A stretch of 64,000 nucleotides of DNA from DASUNP01 sp963728545 (GTDB lineage: Bacteria > Acidobacteriota > Blastocatellia > UBA7656). A program made the position numbers and the translations under genes. This document shows, in pieces, positions 27,597-36,852 of this stretch. The stretch spans positions 1,612,001 through 1,676,000 of the forward strand of contig CAVSKO010000003.1 in assembly GCA_963728545.1 (NCBI GenBank), written 5' to 3'. The notes under the pieces are model-generated. The model ran no database searches, was not told where the DNA came from, and saw nothing but the letters and a program-made list of their open reading frames with translations. Every line of letters begins with the position of its first letter. The stretch's first letter is position 1.

Positions 27597-27977
27597 CTAA
27601 AAATTGAAGCTGTTGCTGGATAGGGATTGGAGGGGAACGGCGTTATCAATATTGCGTGCAGGCGCAATATCGATAACCCGCGTGGCCACGTTGTGGGAGG
27701 CCTCTTCTAGGATGACCTGCAAGTAAGACGCCAGCTCATCGATTGCCGCGTCATAGAATCTGGCCCTTTTAAAGTCTACGCGTATATCCAAACTTTCACC
27801 GCAATTAGCCACGATCAGAGCCAGTCCCAGGTTCTCGACTGATCTGGGGACAGTGTTGAATTGCCCCTTCCAGTGTGAAGTTTTCGCCGGCCATTGTCTC
27901 GCTGAATAGATACGCAACATCGAAGACGGGGATGGGACGCGGCCTCTCGCCTGGCAGTCTATGAAATAAGCTGTCAA
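27597..27977 (-). CDS. C-terminal part of radical SAM-condensation protein (second frame)
   Basis: This frame carries the last roughly 80 residues of the protein encoded from 31203: the end of a condensation C-lobe (LGLALIVANCGESLDIRVDF, then ELASYLQVILEEA) and a tail ending in NSFNF. The sequence upstream of about 27836 in this frame is not real coding. The switch from the main frame falls at GGTTCTC (27830-27836). Reading GGTCTC gives ISRDLGLALIVANCG in the main frame. The short Phe-rich end resembles the tails of two NRPS proteins that end in C domains (QSFSI and DRFAF), which suggests a protein-protein docking peptide. Confidence 0.65.
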   Translation of the reverse strand: MTAYFIDCQARGRVPSPSSMLRIYSARQWPAKTSHWKGQFNTVPRSVENLGLALIVANCGESLDIRVDFKRARFYDAAIDELASYLQVILEEASHNVATRVIDIAPARNIDNAVPLQSLSSNSFNF

Positions 27978-30900
27978 AGATATACGGGCTATGCTTACGC
28001 GCGAGGGCGAGCCTCTGCCCGATCATACACGCTAGATCGGCGAAGGCGATGTCGCGGAAATCAGATACTCTCAGTGGGACAGCATCAAGCTCCTGGCCCG
28101 TGGCGATAAATGCGGCGATGGCCAGGTCGCCTCTGCTGTTAAGCCTGGAAAGGCAGACGGCAAAGGCTGTCAGGATCAAGCTAGGCAAGTCCGCATCACA
28201 CCCGCCGCGAAGTTTTTCGAGTGTGGATGAATCTATTTCAATGGCTATCGAGCCTGTCGAGTCACCGATTGACTGCAATCCGTCATTTTCTATGTCAATA
28301 CTCTTGCCAGGCACATGCCCCTCAAATGTCCTTACACAGAACTCTCTTGCAGCAACAAAGCTATCGCATTTGTCGAGGATGACTTCTAGTTGCGGAACGA
28401 AGCGCCTTGCGACTTCCTCTATTACGTCGCTCACGATTGGATGGTCTTCGTATCCGAGACGGATTTCGATTTCGCCGCCATAAAACATCGGGGTGATCTC
28501 GAACATGTACTCGGGGCGCAGCGCGGCCTCCTCTGCAAAGAAGCCCTGCCCAATCCACTCGTCGCCGCCCAGCCAGGGGGGGGCTACGCAGCAGTCGAGA
28601 TTCAATATCCCTCTAATCTCGCCCCTTCCTGATCTCTGGGATATTAAATCCGCAGGAGGTTTCCGCAGACTGAATAAGAGTGAGCAGTCATCAATGGGCC
28701 AGTTCTCTATCCGGGTTATTCCCGTCAGGGCTCCTACCGTGCGCTCCAGTTTCTTATCCAGAAGCCTGTAGTCCCTCGTCACGTCCAGTTCGACATTCTG
28801 CTTTTCTTTCACCGCCGAGAGGCTGTCTAGCAACGCATAGATAAACAGGTCTGTCGCTCTCAGCCCATATGTCTTCAGCGATTCGGAGAGTATTCTCTTA
28901 GAGAGGCTCTTGCCGACCGGCGCGGCGATTGATCTAACCGGCGCGGCGGCGGCCTGACGACGCGGTTCACAGTCGGACGGATAAACCCGATGCCCCGCCG
29001 GGTTGGGCGATTCGGCCAAGTACTCGGCGGCGAATTCTTGATAGGTCCTTTCGGCGGGCAGCAATGATATTTCTCTGCCGTTCGAGACTTGCTCATATGC
29101 GCGAAATAGGTCCTCAAGCAGTAGCGTCACGCCCTTGCTGTCCGATATTGCGCGATGCACAAGGAAGAGCAGATTGCAGCCGTCATGGTTGTTAATGACC
29201 CCCAGCCTTACGCATTGCCCGCCTTCGGGCCTCAAAGTATACGAAAGCTCTTTCACCATCTTCGCTGTGATGGAGTCGAGATTGCCCTCCTCTTCAGAGG
29301 AGAGGTCGTAAACCGTCACCGTTTCTTCATCAAAGGCGTTTCCCGGGACCGGATGATATTGGCCGTCCTTCAGGCCAAAGCGCAGCACTTCGTTGTATTC
29401 CGCCAGATGATTCATCGAAGCAATAAGAGTGGCTGGGTCCAGGCGTTTGCTGACATTAACGTGGTAGGCCCAAACTAAATTCGGACCTGCGACCGACTCG
29501 CCGGAATGCTTCCAGTTATCGCAGAGTGCCGGCAGCGGCTGCGCCGGCAACCGGGCTTTATTCCTGCTCACCCGCGTCCCCTCGTAGACTTCGGCCGCCA
29601 TCGGGTATAAGCGGTGCCACCTGTCCTCGGCCTGATACCTTTGCGCCATCGTGTATATGTTGGGTAAGCCCAGTTCCGCTGCCAGATCGGAAATCCTGCG
29701 AAGCCTTTCGTAGCGCTCTTCGCGCGGGGGGTTCGAATCTATTATCTCCCACACTTTAAAACGTGTATGACGAGTCACTTCTTCGGGGTACAGGCAAAAA
29801 CATTGGTACAACCTCGATCCGATCTGGCCATAGGGGTAGTAATAATATGGGTGGGCTTCTAATTCGTATATGTATCGGTGGTGTTCTTTGATGAACTCAA
29901 GCGTTTCCTGGAAATTCTCTTCCGACTCTCCGGGGAAACCGGTGATCCAATAGGTAGTCGTGCGTATGCCTGCGCTGGCCAGAGATTTTAGGGCTTCGGA
30001 TATAGTTTTCGGGGTCGTCATTTTATCCATCGATTCCAACACCTGTGCCGAGGCGCTTTCAATGCCGAGACGCGCGCGATACAGGCCCGACCTGGCCCAG
30101 ACCTTCACCTTGTCCCGCTGAGTGACAGGCTTATCCGCGCGCAGATAGCCGTCATACAGGATCGAGGCTTCCTTTTCCAACAACGCGCTTGAGAACTGGA
30201 ATATGTACGGGTTCATGAGTGAATCGCCTAAAAAGAAGGTGTTGTTATTGAATCTACTGGCGAGTTCAATCACCTGGTCTGCAAACAAGGGCGCGGGCTT
30301 TTTCCGGTACTCTCCCCATTGAATCGTTTCCGAGCAGAATGAGCACTGGAAAGGGCAACTGCGCGCGCCCTCTATTGTCAGGTGGTAATAATTGTCCATG
30401 CCGAAATCCGAGAAGTCGGGGCTGGGCACGTCTCTCATGTTCAGAGTCTCGGCTTTGAGATCGGCTATCGAAATGACCCTTCTGTCGGAGAGTTCACCCT
30501 GAAGGAGCTTGAGCAATAGCAGCTCTCCTTCACCAAGAATAATATGGTCTACGAAGTCATACTCTTTGATCAGCGTATCCAGATTATCTGATCCAAGCGC
30601 AAGATCATCGGCAAAGATGCCGCCACCCATTATAGTTTTGATTTGCGGGTGTCTTTCCTTGATGCTTCTTAAGAAGAACAGCGAGGGCCCCAGCGACGTG
30701 GTATAGGTGCTCGTCCCTACGACTGAATAAGCCGATAAATCAATATCAGCAATGAGCGATCCCAGCCGCCTGTAAAACCTGTCAACCAGACCGGTCAATA
30801 CTTCAATTATTCCTTCGTCCGGTCTTATGCCGTACAGCGGGATTATTATCTTGAGTACTTCCTCGCAATCGGCGAGCGTGGCTCCGTTGGCGCATGAAAG

Positions 30901-31203
30901 CATGTGGGCGTTGAGTATCCACCACAGCTTTGAGTATCCGTCATTGGTCGAGACACTCTCCAGGCTTTGCAGCGCGGCGAAGTACTTGTGATGCATCCCC
31001 CATAGCTCAGGGTCAGTATTGAAATCAAAGCAGCGAACTCCGTAGCCGTGCCCCGTCAGGTAAGACTTCAGTATGGCAATCCCAAGCGGCGGGGTCCACG
31101 GGGTGAAGTAGGGTGGCTTTACAAGCAGTATGTCGCCCTTGATCTTGTGCGACCCTTCAATGGACTTGCTTCGGCTGATTGTAAAAAGGCTCGGTTCACT
31201 CAT
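27805..31203 (-). CDS. B12-binding radical SAM protein fused to condensation-like domains
   Basis: The ATG at 31203 has an excellent GGAAGGAG site. Residues about 20-215 form a cobalamin-binding domain (KGDILLVKPPY, PPLGIAILKSYL, TIMGGGIFADD). Residues about 270-560 form a radical SAM core with CPFQCSFC (CxxxCxxC) near 286 and WITGFPGES. From about 575 the protein is condensation-like: VLRFGLKDGQ, a degenerate active site HRAISDS near 684, and then a second C-terminal lobe (IEIDSSTLEKLRGG and onward). B12 radical SAM enzymes of this layout commonly methylate unactivated carbons (for example beta-methylation of Val in bottromycin and polytheonamide). Fusion to condensation domains suggests action on a carrier-bound residue. 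Three Val modules lie upstream, so Val is a candidate substrate; this is inference. The reading frame is lost at 27830-27836. Confidence 0.85.
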   Translation of the reverse strand: MSEPSLFTISRSKSIEGSHKIKGDILLVKPPYFTPWTPPLGIAILKSYLTGHGYGVRCFDFNTDPELWGMHHKYFAALQSLESVSTNDGYSKLWWILNAHMLSCANGATLADCEEVLKIIIPLYGIRPDEGIIEVLTGLVDRFYRRLGSLIADIDLSAYSVVGTSTYTTSLGPSLFFLRSIKERHPQIKTIMGGGIFADDLALGSDNLDTLIKEYDFVDHIILGEGELLLLKLLQGELSDRRVISIADLKAETLNMRDVPSPDFSDFGMDNYYHLTIEGARSCPFQCSFCSETIQWGEYRKKPAPLFADQVIELASRFNNNTFFLGDSLMNPYIFQFSSALLEKEASILYDGYLRADKPVTQRDKVKVWARSGLYRARLGIESASAQVLESMDKMTTPKTISEALKSLASAGIRTTTYWITGFPGESEENFQETLEFIKEHHRYIYELEAHPYYYYPYGQIGSRLYQCFCLYPEEVTRHTRFKVWEIIDSNPPREERYERLRRISDLAAELGLPNIYTMAQRYQAEDRWHRLYPMAAEVYEGTRVSRNKARLPAQPLPALCDNWKHSGESVAGPNLVWAYHVNVSKRLDPATLIASMNHLAEYNEVLRFGLKDGQYHPVPGNAFDEETVTVYDLSSEEEGNLDSITAKMVKELSYTLRPEGGQCVRLGVINNHDGCNLLFLVHRAISDSKGVTLLLEDLFRAYEQVSNGREISLLPAERTYQEFAAEYLAESPNPAGHRVYPSDCEPRRQAAAAPVRSIAAPVGKSLSKRILSESLKTYGLRATDLFIYALLDSLSAVKEKQNVELDVTRDYRLLDKKLERTVGALTGITRIENWPIDDCSLLFSLRKPPADLISQRSGRGEIRGILNLDCCVAPPWLGGDEWIGQGFFAEEAALRPEYMFEITPMFYGGEIEIRLGYEDHPIVSDVIEEVARRFVPQLEVILDKCDSFVAAREFCVRTFEGHVPGKSIDIENDGLQSIGDSTGSIAIEIDSSTLEKLRGGCDADLPSLILTAFAVCLSRLNSRGDLAIAAFIATGQELDAVPLRVSDFRDIAFADLACMIGQRLALARKHSPYIFDSLFHRLPGERPRPIPVFDVAYLFSETMAGENFTLEGAIQHCPQISREPGTGSDRG

Positions 31204-31289
31204 TTCTTACTCCTTCCTGCGTTACTGGCGCTCGTCGGAGATCGTGATCAACGGTGTTGCGACCGCTCTGACATGAGTTCCGGCATGAG

Positions 31290-31757
31290 TTAAGCGTAAT
31301 CACTTAACCTGTCGAACGGGACGCCACACGGGTAGCTCAGGTTAAAGAGCGGCTGGTTGATTATTTCGGCAAAATGGAGCAGCAGGGGGCCGTAAGTTTC
31401 AAGAGGGCTTAGCCCGTCTTCAATCGAAATCAATTCTGCGAGAGGTATCTCCAGCCGTCTCGCCAGCTCCTCCTGCGTAAGCCCTACCTTGTCGCGTCTG
31501 GCCTTGATCAGCCTCCCGCAATTGCCGCCTGCCGACCTGTACCCGGCCGATCTTCCGTTCTCGCTGATCAGGCGAGATGTCGGCACCTTAAGCTTTATAG
31601 CGATAAGGCTCAACTTCGGCCCCCATTCTTCTACGGACGATTCGCCCGATTCGAGAGCCATATATTCTCGCGCAGATAGCCCGAGGCGCGTAGCGACATC
31701 CTCAATCGATAGCCCTCTGCGTTCTCTTTCCTTTCTCATCACATCGCCATACTTCAT
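31290..31757 (-). CDS. XRE-family regulator with two HTH domains
   Basis: The ATG at 31757 follows AAAGGAGA. The 155-residue protein has two Cro/C1-type helix-turn-helix domains in tandem. One is at residues 4-60 (RERRGLSIEDVATRLGLS...), the other at about 82-135 (KARRDKVGLTQEELARRLEIP). They are joined by a short Gly/Ser-rich linker. It lies in the gene run between the LanB-like gene and the radical SAM gene, with 86 bases to the latter, so it is likely the local regulator of this segment. No sensor domain is visible. Which promoter it controls cannot be told from the sequence. Confidence 0.85.
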   Translation of the reverse strand: MKYGDVMRKERERRGLSIEDVATRLGLSAREYMALESGESSVEEWGPKLSLIAIKLKVPTSRLISENGRSAGYRSAGGNCGRLIKARRDKVGLTQEELARRLEIPLAELISIEDGLSPLETYGPLLLHFAEIINQPLFNLSYPCGVPFDRLSDYA

Positions 31758-31845
31758 ATTTGATCTCCTTTCGGCGGGTCTTGGACGGAATCTCTGCGGC
31801 GCGGGTCGCCAAGCATTACAAAACGCCCGATCCTATTTCTGCATC

Positions 31846-32106
31846 TCATCCCCCGGTGTCTACAGCTACTATTCGCAACTCGTTTGTATAAGAATTCCCT
31901 TCGGCATCAAGCAACCATGTCTGGTTAATGTCGGGGACCATCTCTACGACGGTGATAGTCTGATCGGCTTGCTTGCCGTCCCTGGCCCTGCGGACTGACC
32001 TGGCGAGCATATCCACATAGACGGGGCTGTGAAAATCAACGTAGAAGGGCTTCCTTTCTACCGGCGTCTTCACAAAAACGAAACGAGGCATGTTTGACTC
32101 CCGCAT
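31846..32106 (-). CDS. C-terminal piece of LanB-like dehydratase (after in-frame TGA)
   Basis: This frame is the direct continuation of the 32257-34455 frame past a TGA at 32259-32257. Between the TGA and the ATG at 32106 the frame stays open and encodes plausible protein (HTPRVTIDQVIVCRETWRF, then KETGLVERFLG). The region PRFVFVKTPVERKPFYVDF to LRIVAVD is, as I recall the family, the conserved end of LanB-like lantibiotic dehydratase proteins. I first considered it a RiPP precursor and rejected that. If it is expressed separately, the ATG at 32091 with GGGAG upstream is the better start (81 residues). A CGA (Arg) in place of TGA would restore a protein of about 870 residues. Confidence 0.6.
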   Translation of the reverse strand: MRESNMPRFVFVKTPVERKPFYVDFHSPVYVDMLARSVRRARDGKQADQTITVVEMVPDINQTWLLDAEGNSYTNELRIVAVDTGG

Positions 32107-32256
32107 CCAGCGGTGGGCTCCGAGGAAACGCTCTACCAGGCCGGTTTCCTTAGCAAAGCAGATCTCGGAAGCATCGAAACGCCACGTCTCCCGGCAAACA
32201 ATTACCTGATCGATAGTGACGCGAGGGGTGTGTTTGGCGGCGGGCAGTATGCTGAA

Positions 32257-34455
32257 TCAATTCATCAGCAGGGCGGACAATAACTGCCCGAATGCTTCAA
32301 TCACATCGAACTGCAAGCGGCCATCGCGGCTCTTCAGCAACAGGCCTCTGTAAGAGTCCTGCACGACGAGCGACCCTATCGGCAAAGACCGTGACTTCGC
32401 GACGCCGCAACTGTCATGAGATATCTCCAGCCGGTAACTGTTGGGCGACACATACCCTACGCCTGAGCGGCCTGTTAACTCAGGCCAATGTTTCGGAGGC
32501 ACGGGCGCGATGCCGGATTCCGGGGAGTCCGATTCTAAAGCCTCATAGAGCTCTTCCGGGCGCGGGTGTTGAGACTTAAGCACAGCGGTATTAAGGCCGT
32601 TGATGCCTATATGGATCTCTCCGATTACTAACTGGTAGTCGCCTTTCGCTATCGCCTCCACGTCGGAGGCGGCTATCAGGATATCGGGGCTGTGGTAGCG
32701 GGCCTGAGTCCAACCGACTTTGGCCGAAGCAAAACTCTTCGAAACGCCCGGCCTCAATTGTTCGCTCGTGTAGCTAACGCGCCGGTCCTCGAAAGACAAG
32801 TTGAATATCTTTACCCATCGCTTTTGAAGCTCGGATAATATGCCATCGATAAAGATGGCTTTTTGCTTATTCAGCAGCGAGTCGGCCTTCATCCAAAAAT
32901 CGGCGGCGCTTACAGCCGGGGAGCCCGCCCTCGCAAGGTCAAGATAATTTTTCTGAATCGCCTGTCGGTAGGCTTTAGCAACCTCACACGTAACCCAATG
33001 CGCGCTTGCGAGCAGGAGGGCAAGGGGCTGCTCAAGCGCCTTCAACAGCCCAGCCCCTAGCTCCACATCTATGTCGCGCCTGCAATCCTCATAAACAAGG
33101 GTCCGCCCTGCGTATGTTTTACCAGAGAGTCTCGTCGAAGGCCCCCCGGTGAATCTAGTGAAGTCTTCTTCCAAATCATTGACCGCGCGGTCGAGTCTCT
33201 CCGGGTCGCCGGCCGCGCCGGCAATCCGGTCGCGGGCTGCTTCGAATTCATCCAAAACCCTGAGCATTGATTGGCGCGCGCCTTCGTCCTCGACTCGTTT
33301 AATCAACTCTCGAAGGTCCTGCTCGGCTCGGCTTCCGAGCGGGACCTCAAATTTCCAGGCGATCATTCCCTGCGCGTTTAAAGAATCGAGAATTGCGTAG
33401 ACCTCTCGATCACTGTCGAACTCCGGCGAAGGCGCTTCGAGCAAAGAGTGGGCCAATTCTTTCGCCGTCATCCCCTGATCGCAGAGCTGTAAGATGGTCT
33501 TCTCCTTTTCTGTGAGCTTGACGAGCGCGCCCCCTGGCAGGTGTAAGCCCATACGGTCTACGTAGATGAATGGCATAACCCTTGGAGCTATCCAGGGCTT
33601 GAGCGACTGGTCCTTGTTAAATACATCGGCAATCCCATCAACACACCATGATTCGAAGAAGACAGAACGCGCGGCAATAATCTGCGGTCCGGGCCGCACC
33701 TTAATCACCTCGCCTTCCGATGTAAATCGCGCCCAGCCGACAGGGCCAAAGAAGCCTATGGTATCGTTCTTAACGCAATAGCGTTGTAAGTAATTGGCTA
33801 TCAGTTCTTCGTTCCGTCGCTGCTTGGACCCTCGGTTATGGTTCGCAGAGACCTTTCGCAAGAACGACTCAATGCCGTTGTGCCATGCGCGACGGTTCTG
33901 CCAGATGATTGCTTCATGAAAGCGCTCCGTACTTGCTATTTCACCGGAGCTTTGTGAAATTCTTTCGGCCGCCGCCCCCAATGACTTGCGCAACTCATTT
34001 AAGATCAACTCTACATCGGCGCGCGCATTCAAGAAGCGATCGATTGCCGGTCGCGCAGGCTCGAAATCTCTGACCGATTCCGACACTCGCCCCGTCTTTA
34101 TCTGAAAGCTTGCCTTAGACAGGGCGTTGCACATCGCCCTGTCTAAGGGATGCCGGTTCCTTTTCAACTCGCCAAGCGCCTGTTTGATGGCGGCCAATGC
34201 TGCGTCCTGCGCCTTCAGAGCCTCGCCTTCAGCTTCGATTAACCGGTCGGCCACGGCAGCGCATTCAGGGGCAGTAAGCTTAAGCACCATATTCGCAGGA
34301 AACCCTGCGCTCCGCAGACAGACGGTCCGCCAAACCGCCCACCGCTTATCCAACGGCATCAGGTGCGGCAGCGCCTTCGACTGATGCCGCCTGCCGTGGG
34401 ACGCAGAAACCGCGGGCGTTGGGTGCCTCTGCGGAGACTCCTGATTTTCGATCAT
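32257..34455 (-). CDS. LanB-like lantibiotic dehydratase family protein (interrupted)
   Basis: 732 residues from the ATG at 34455 (GAAGG upstream). The N-terminal half matches the LanB glutamylation-domain family: SFQIKTGRVSESV, then NDTIGFFGPVGWARF near residue 235, a hallmark of this family, and EDCRRDIDVELG near 455. LanB proteins use glutamyl-tRNA to activate Ser/Thr for dehydration; related proteins add amino acids to peptides from aminoacyl-tRNA. No RiPP precursor gene is visible nearby. It may therefore act on the nonribosomal product or a small peptide outside the window; this is open. The frame ends at a TGA after LLSALLMN, but the family C-terminus follows in the same frame (31846-32256). 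It sits 69 bases after a type II thioesterase gene in the same direction. Confidence 0.78.
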   Translation of the reverse strand: MIENQESPQRHPTPAVSASHGRRHQSKALPHLMPLDKRWAVWRTVCLRSAGFPANMVLKLTAPECAAVADRLIEAEGEALKAQDAALAAIKQALGELKRNRHPLDRAMCNALSKASFQIKTGRVSESVRDFEPARPAIDRFLNARADVELILNELRKSLGAAAERISQSSGEIASTERFHEAIIWQNRRAWHNGIESFLRKVSANHNRGSKQRRNEELIANYLQRYCVKNDTIGFFGPVGWARFTSEGEVIKVRPGPQIIAARSVFFESWCVDGIADVFNKDQSLKPWIAPRVMPFIYVDRMGLHLPGGALVKLTEKEKTILQLCDQGMTAKELAHSLLEAPSPEFDSDREVYAILDSLNAQGMIAWKFEVPLGSRAEQDLRELIKRVEDEGARQSMLRVLDEFEAARDRIAGAAGDPERLDRAVNDLEEDFTRFTGGPSTRLSGKTYAGRTLVYEDCRRDIDVELGAGLLKALEQPLALLLASAHWVTCEVAKAYRQAIQKNYLDLARAGSPAVSAADFWMKADSLLNKQKAIFIDGILSELQKRWVKIFNLSFEDRRVSYTSEQLRPGVSKSFASAKVGWTQARYHSPDILIAASDVEAIAKGDYQLVIGEIHIGINGLNTAVLKSQHPRPEELYEALESDSPESGIAPVPPKHWPELTGRSGVGYVSPNSYRLEISHDSCGVAKSRSLPIGSLVVQDSYRGLLLKSRDGRLQFDVIEAFGQLLSALLMN

Positions 34456-34524
34456 AAATAGACCTTCATAAATTGACCTTCATAATCCCGGGCGGAACGC
34501 CGGTGGTCCCGGTCACTAACCGTT

Positions 34525-35370
34525 TCAAATCGTCTCTCGCAGGATTCCGGTCAGGCTCACAGAGATCAGATCGGTCAAGACCGAGCGCGATGAGTGGATG
34601 AAAAAATGATCGCCGGGCATCATCCTCAAGGTGAAGGAGGCTACAGTTTGACTGGCCCACTCCTGCAAATCCTCGCGAGGAATATCCTCGTCGCCCAGCC
34701 CGCCGAAGGCTGTTATGGGGCAGTTGAGCGGCGGTTCATCCCTATACAGATAAGTTTGAACGAGCTGAAAATCGGCCCGCAGCATCGGCAGTACCAACTG
34801 CATAATCTCAGGCTCCTCGAGCACTTCTTTGGGCGTGCCGTTGAGGCGGCGCACCTCTTTTATGAATTCCTCCTCACTCAAGTTGTATGTCAGCGGACGC
34901 TTTCGGGGTGATTGAGGGGCCGGGTGACTGGAGACAAATAGATAAGCAGGCTGTCGGCCAGACTCTCTTCGCAGGTGGCGAGACAATTCGAAGGAGAGCA
35001 ACGCACCCATGCTATGGCCGAAGAATACAAATGGCCTGTCGAAGTATGGTCGCAAGCCTTCGGCCATGATGGGAACCAGTTCCCGAAAGTCTGTAAAAGC
35101 CCGCTCCCGAATCCTGGGGCTTCGCCCGGGCAGATTTACAGCGCAGACTTCAACAAAGCTCGGGAGACAGTCGGCCCACCCTCGATAAATCACCGAACTG
35201 CCGCCGGCATACGGGAAGCAGAATAACCGCATCCGGCTCTCTGCATCCGGCTTCGGAATGCTTACCCAGGAATTGGCTGATGGTTTAAGTTTCGAGCCTG
35301 GCATAATTGAGCTTGAAGATTTCTTTACGCCTCTCTCACAACGCGCGCCAGGAAGCCGGCGGTTAGACAT
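34525..35370 (-). CDS. Type II thioesterase (intact active site)
   Basis: A 281-residue alpha/beta-hydrolase of the NRPS/PKS editing thioesterase family: MRLFCFPYAGGSS near residue 46, nucleophile motif GHSMGALLSFE near 112 (Ser), FGGLGDEDIP near 222 (Asp region) and PGDHFF near 256 (His). Such enzymes free carrier proteins from wrong or stalled acyl groups. The ATG overlaps the stop of the MFS gene by eight bases; an internal ATG (residue 23 or 46) could also be used, since the first 40 residues are not typical of the family. It is the functional counterpart of the second thioesterase at 55168-55992, which lacks the serine. Confidence 0.93.
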   Translation of the reverse strand: MSNRRLPGARCERGVKKSSSSIMPGSKLKPSANSWVSIPKPDAESRMRLFCFPYAGGSSVIYRGWADCLPSFVEVCAVNLPGRSPRIRERAFTDFRELVPIMAEGLRPYFDRPFVFFGHSMGALLSFELSRHLRRESGRQPAYLFVSSHPAPQSPRKRPLTYNLSEEEFIKEVRRLNGTPKEVLEEPEIMQLVLPMLRADFQLVQTYLYRDEPPLNCPITAFGGLGDEDIPREDLQEWASQTVASFTLRMMPGDHFFIHSSRSVLTDLISVSLTGILRETI

Positions 35371-36703
35371 TTTGGACAGCGTAGGCGGACTCTTCAGCGA
35401 CAGCGTCGGGAAGTTCGTCTTCCACCAGTTTAATGCGCGGGTTAAAATAGGCCCACAATGTCGCCAGGAAAGCGATGAAACCCAACCCTACAAACATCAG
35501 ACCTATCCCGCGCCCGGGACCTGTACCTATAATCAGCCCGACGCTATCGGCAAGAAAACCTCCTTCGACAAGCATTGGGTTAAATATATTGTCAGCCAGC
35601 GGGCCAGCCAGAAGATAAGCGAGTGGGACGGCGCACCATCCGAGCAAGCGCACCGAAGCAAATATGCGCCCTTGCACTTCCGGCGCAGTCTTGGTTTGAA
35701 TTATCGGCACAACGCACCCATTTACTATGGGCGATATAAATGTCGAGATGAAAATGGCAATCGCAACCAGCAGCGCATTCGGCCGCAGCCCCTCAAGAGC
35801 CAGGGCGAGCGCAAGGACGAATCCATAAATAAACACGCCATTGACGCGGCGCTTTGGCCCTCCCCAAAAGCTCATGAACAGACCGCCCACCAACAGCCCT
35901 ATGCCCGTTGCAGAGGATACAGTCCCGAAGACGGCGGGGTTTGTGAAGCTCAATACGAGTGGGGTTATCAGAATACCCGCCATGGCTGACGCGAAATTTG
36001 TGACCGTGATGAACAATATAATCGAAAACAGACCGGGGCGGCTGGTGAGGTATTTCCAGCCGGCTTTGGCTTCGCTCAACATAGATCCCCTCTTCAGTTC
36101 AGGCTCGGATGATGGCTCAGGGCGGGGGATGCGTATCATTAACAACGTGGCGATGGCTACAATATAAGTGCAAAAGTCGATGAGCAGAATGCCGGGGACC
36201 CCGATGGTTATGACCAGGAGGCCGGCAAGCGGCGGCGACAGTATCTGCGCAGCGGCCTGTCCAGATTGCATCATCCCGCTGGCGCGACCGAGGTGACGCT
36301 TGGGAACGAGCAGCGACACCGAAGCGCTATAGGCCGGCATCAGCGCGGTGCTGCTGACCGATAGTATTGTCATGATAACGCAGATCTGCCAGAGCCCGAG
36401 CCAGCCCATTTGGAACAGAAAGGCGATTACCACAGTGCATAATGCGGAAACGACGTTGCTCATGATCATTAGCAAACGTCTGTCAACTCTATCGACAATT
36501 ACACCAATCAGAGGCGACAACAGAATGCCCGGTAGAGTCAGGAGAAGGCCAATAATTGTGTATTGTGTAATCGAACCCGTGTTCTGGTATATCCATATCC
36601 CCAATGAGAACCCTGTGAGTCCTGAGCCGAAGATTGAAACGACCTCCCCCGTCCAGAGCGCCACAAAAGGCCATAACTTACGCTCGTCAGCATTGTCAGC
36701 CAT
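35363..36703 (-). CDS. MFS exporter (EntS-like)
   Basis: About 446 residues with roughly twelve hydrophobic segments. The motif GVIVDRVDRR between TM2 and TM3 is the major-facilitator motif A, and the opening LWTGEVVSIFGSGLTGFSLG is usual in EntS/MFS_3-type exporters. It lies in the inner membrane and likely exports the peptide or a precursor. I prefer the ATG at 36703 (GGAGGAG directly upstream) over the ATG at 36715. The gene overlaps the thioesterase start by eight bases and stands 137 bases after the NRPS gene 44407-36853; that gap holds no recognised feature. Confidence 0.9.
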   Translation of the reverse strand: MADNADERKLWPFVALWTGEVVSIFGSGLTGFSLGIWIYQNTGSITQYTIIGLLLTLPGILLSPLIGVIVDRVDRRLLMIMSNVVSALCTVVIAFLFQMGWLGLWQICVIMTILSVSSTALMPAYSASVSLLVPKRHLGRASGMMQSGQAAAQILSPPLAGLLVITIGVPGILLIDFCTYIVAIATLLMIRIPRPEPSSEPELKRGSMLSEAKAGWKYLTSRPGLFSIILFITVTNFASAMAGILITPLVLSFTNPAVFGTVSSATGIGLLVGGLFMSFWGGPKRRVNGVFIYGFVLALALALEGLRPNALLVAIAIFISTFISPIVNGCVVPIIQTKTAPEVQGRIFASVRLLGWCAVPLAYLLAGPLADNIFNPMLVEGGFLADSVGLIIGTGPGRGIGLMFVGLGFIAFLATLWAYFNPRIKLVEDELPDAVAEESAYAVQNV

Positions 36704-36852
36704 CTGCTCCTCCATTTATTGATGCGGATGCCTGTCTAACGCGTTATGTTGCCGCCGACAGCATCCTATAGATAGATATTTCCAAAAGCAGGCATCGCAC
36801 CTGTATCGAAGCTTTTCGTAGTATTGCCTGTGTTACCGTTAGGGTCAGTGAG

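Noticed and set aside
27860..27870. Homopolymer slip at CCCC 27864-27867 as the cause of the radical SAM frame break.
   Set aside because: It would also join frames (as LEGQFNTV), but the nearby GGTTCTC at 27830 fits the pattern of six other sites and keeps the conserved LGLALIVANCG in frame. It is not fully excluded.
31846..32106. Small gene after a LanB gene as a RiPP precursor peptide.
   Set aside because: It continues the LanB frame past one TGA and looks like the family C-terminus. It has no leader/core pattern or Ser/Thr/Cys-rich end.
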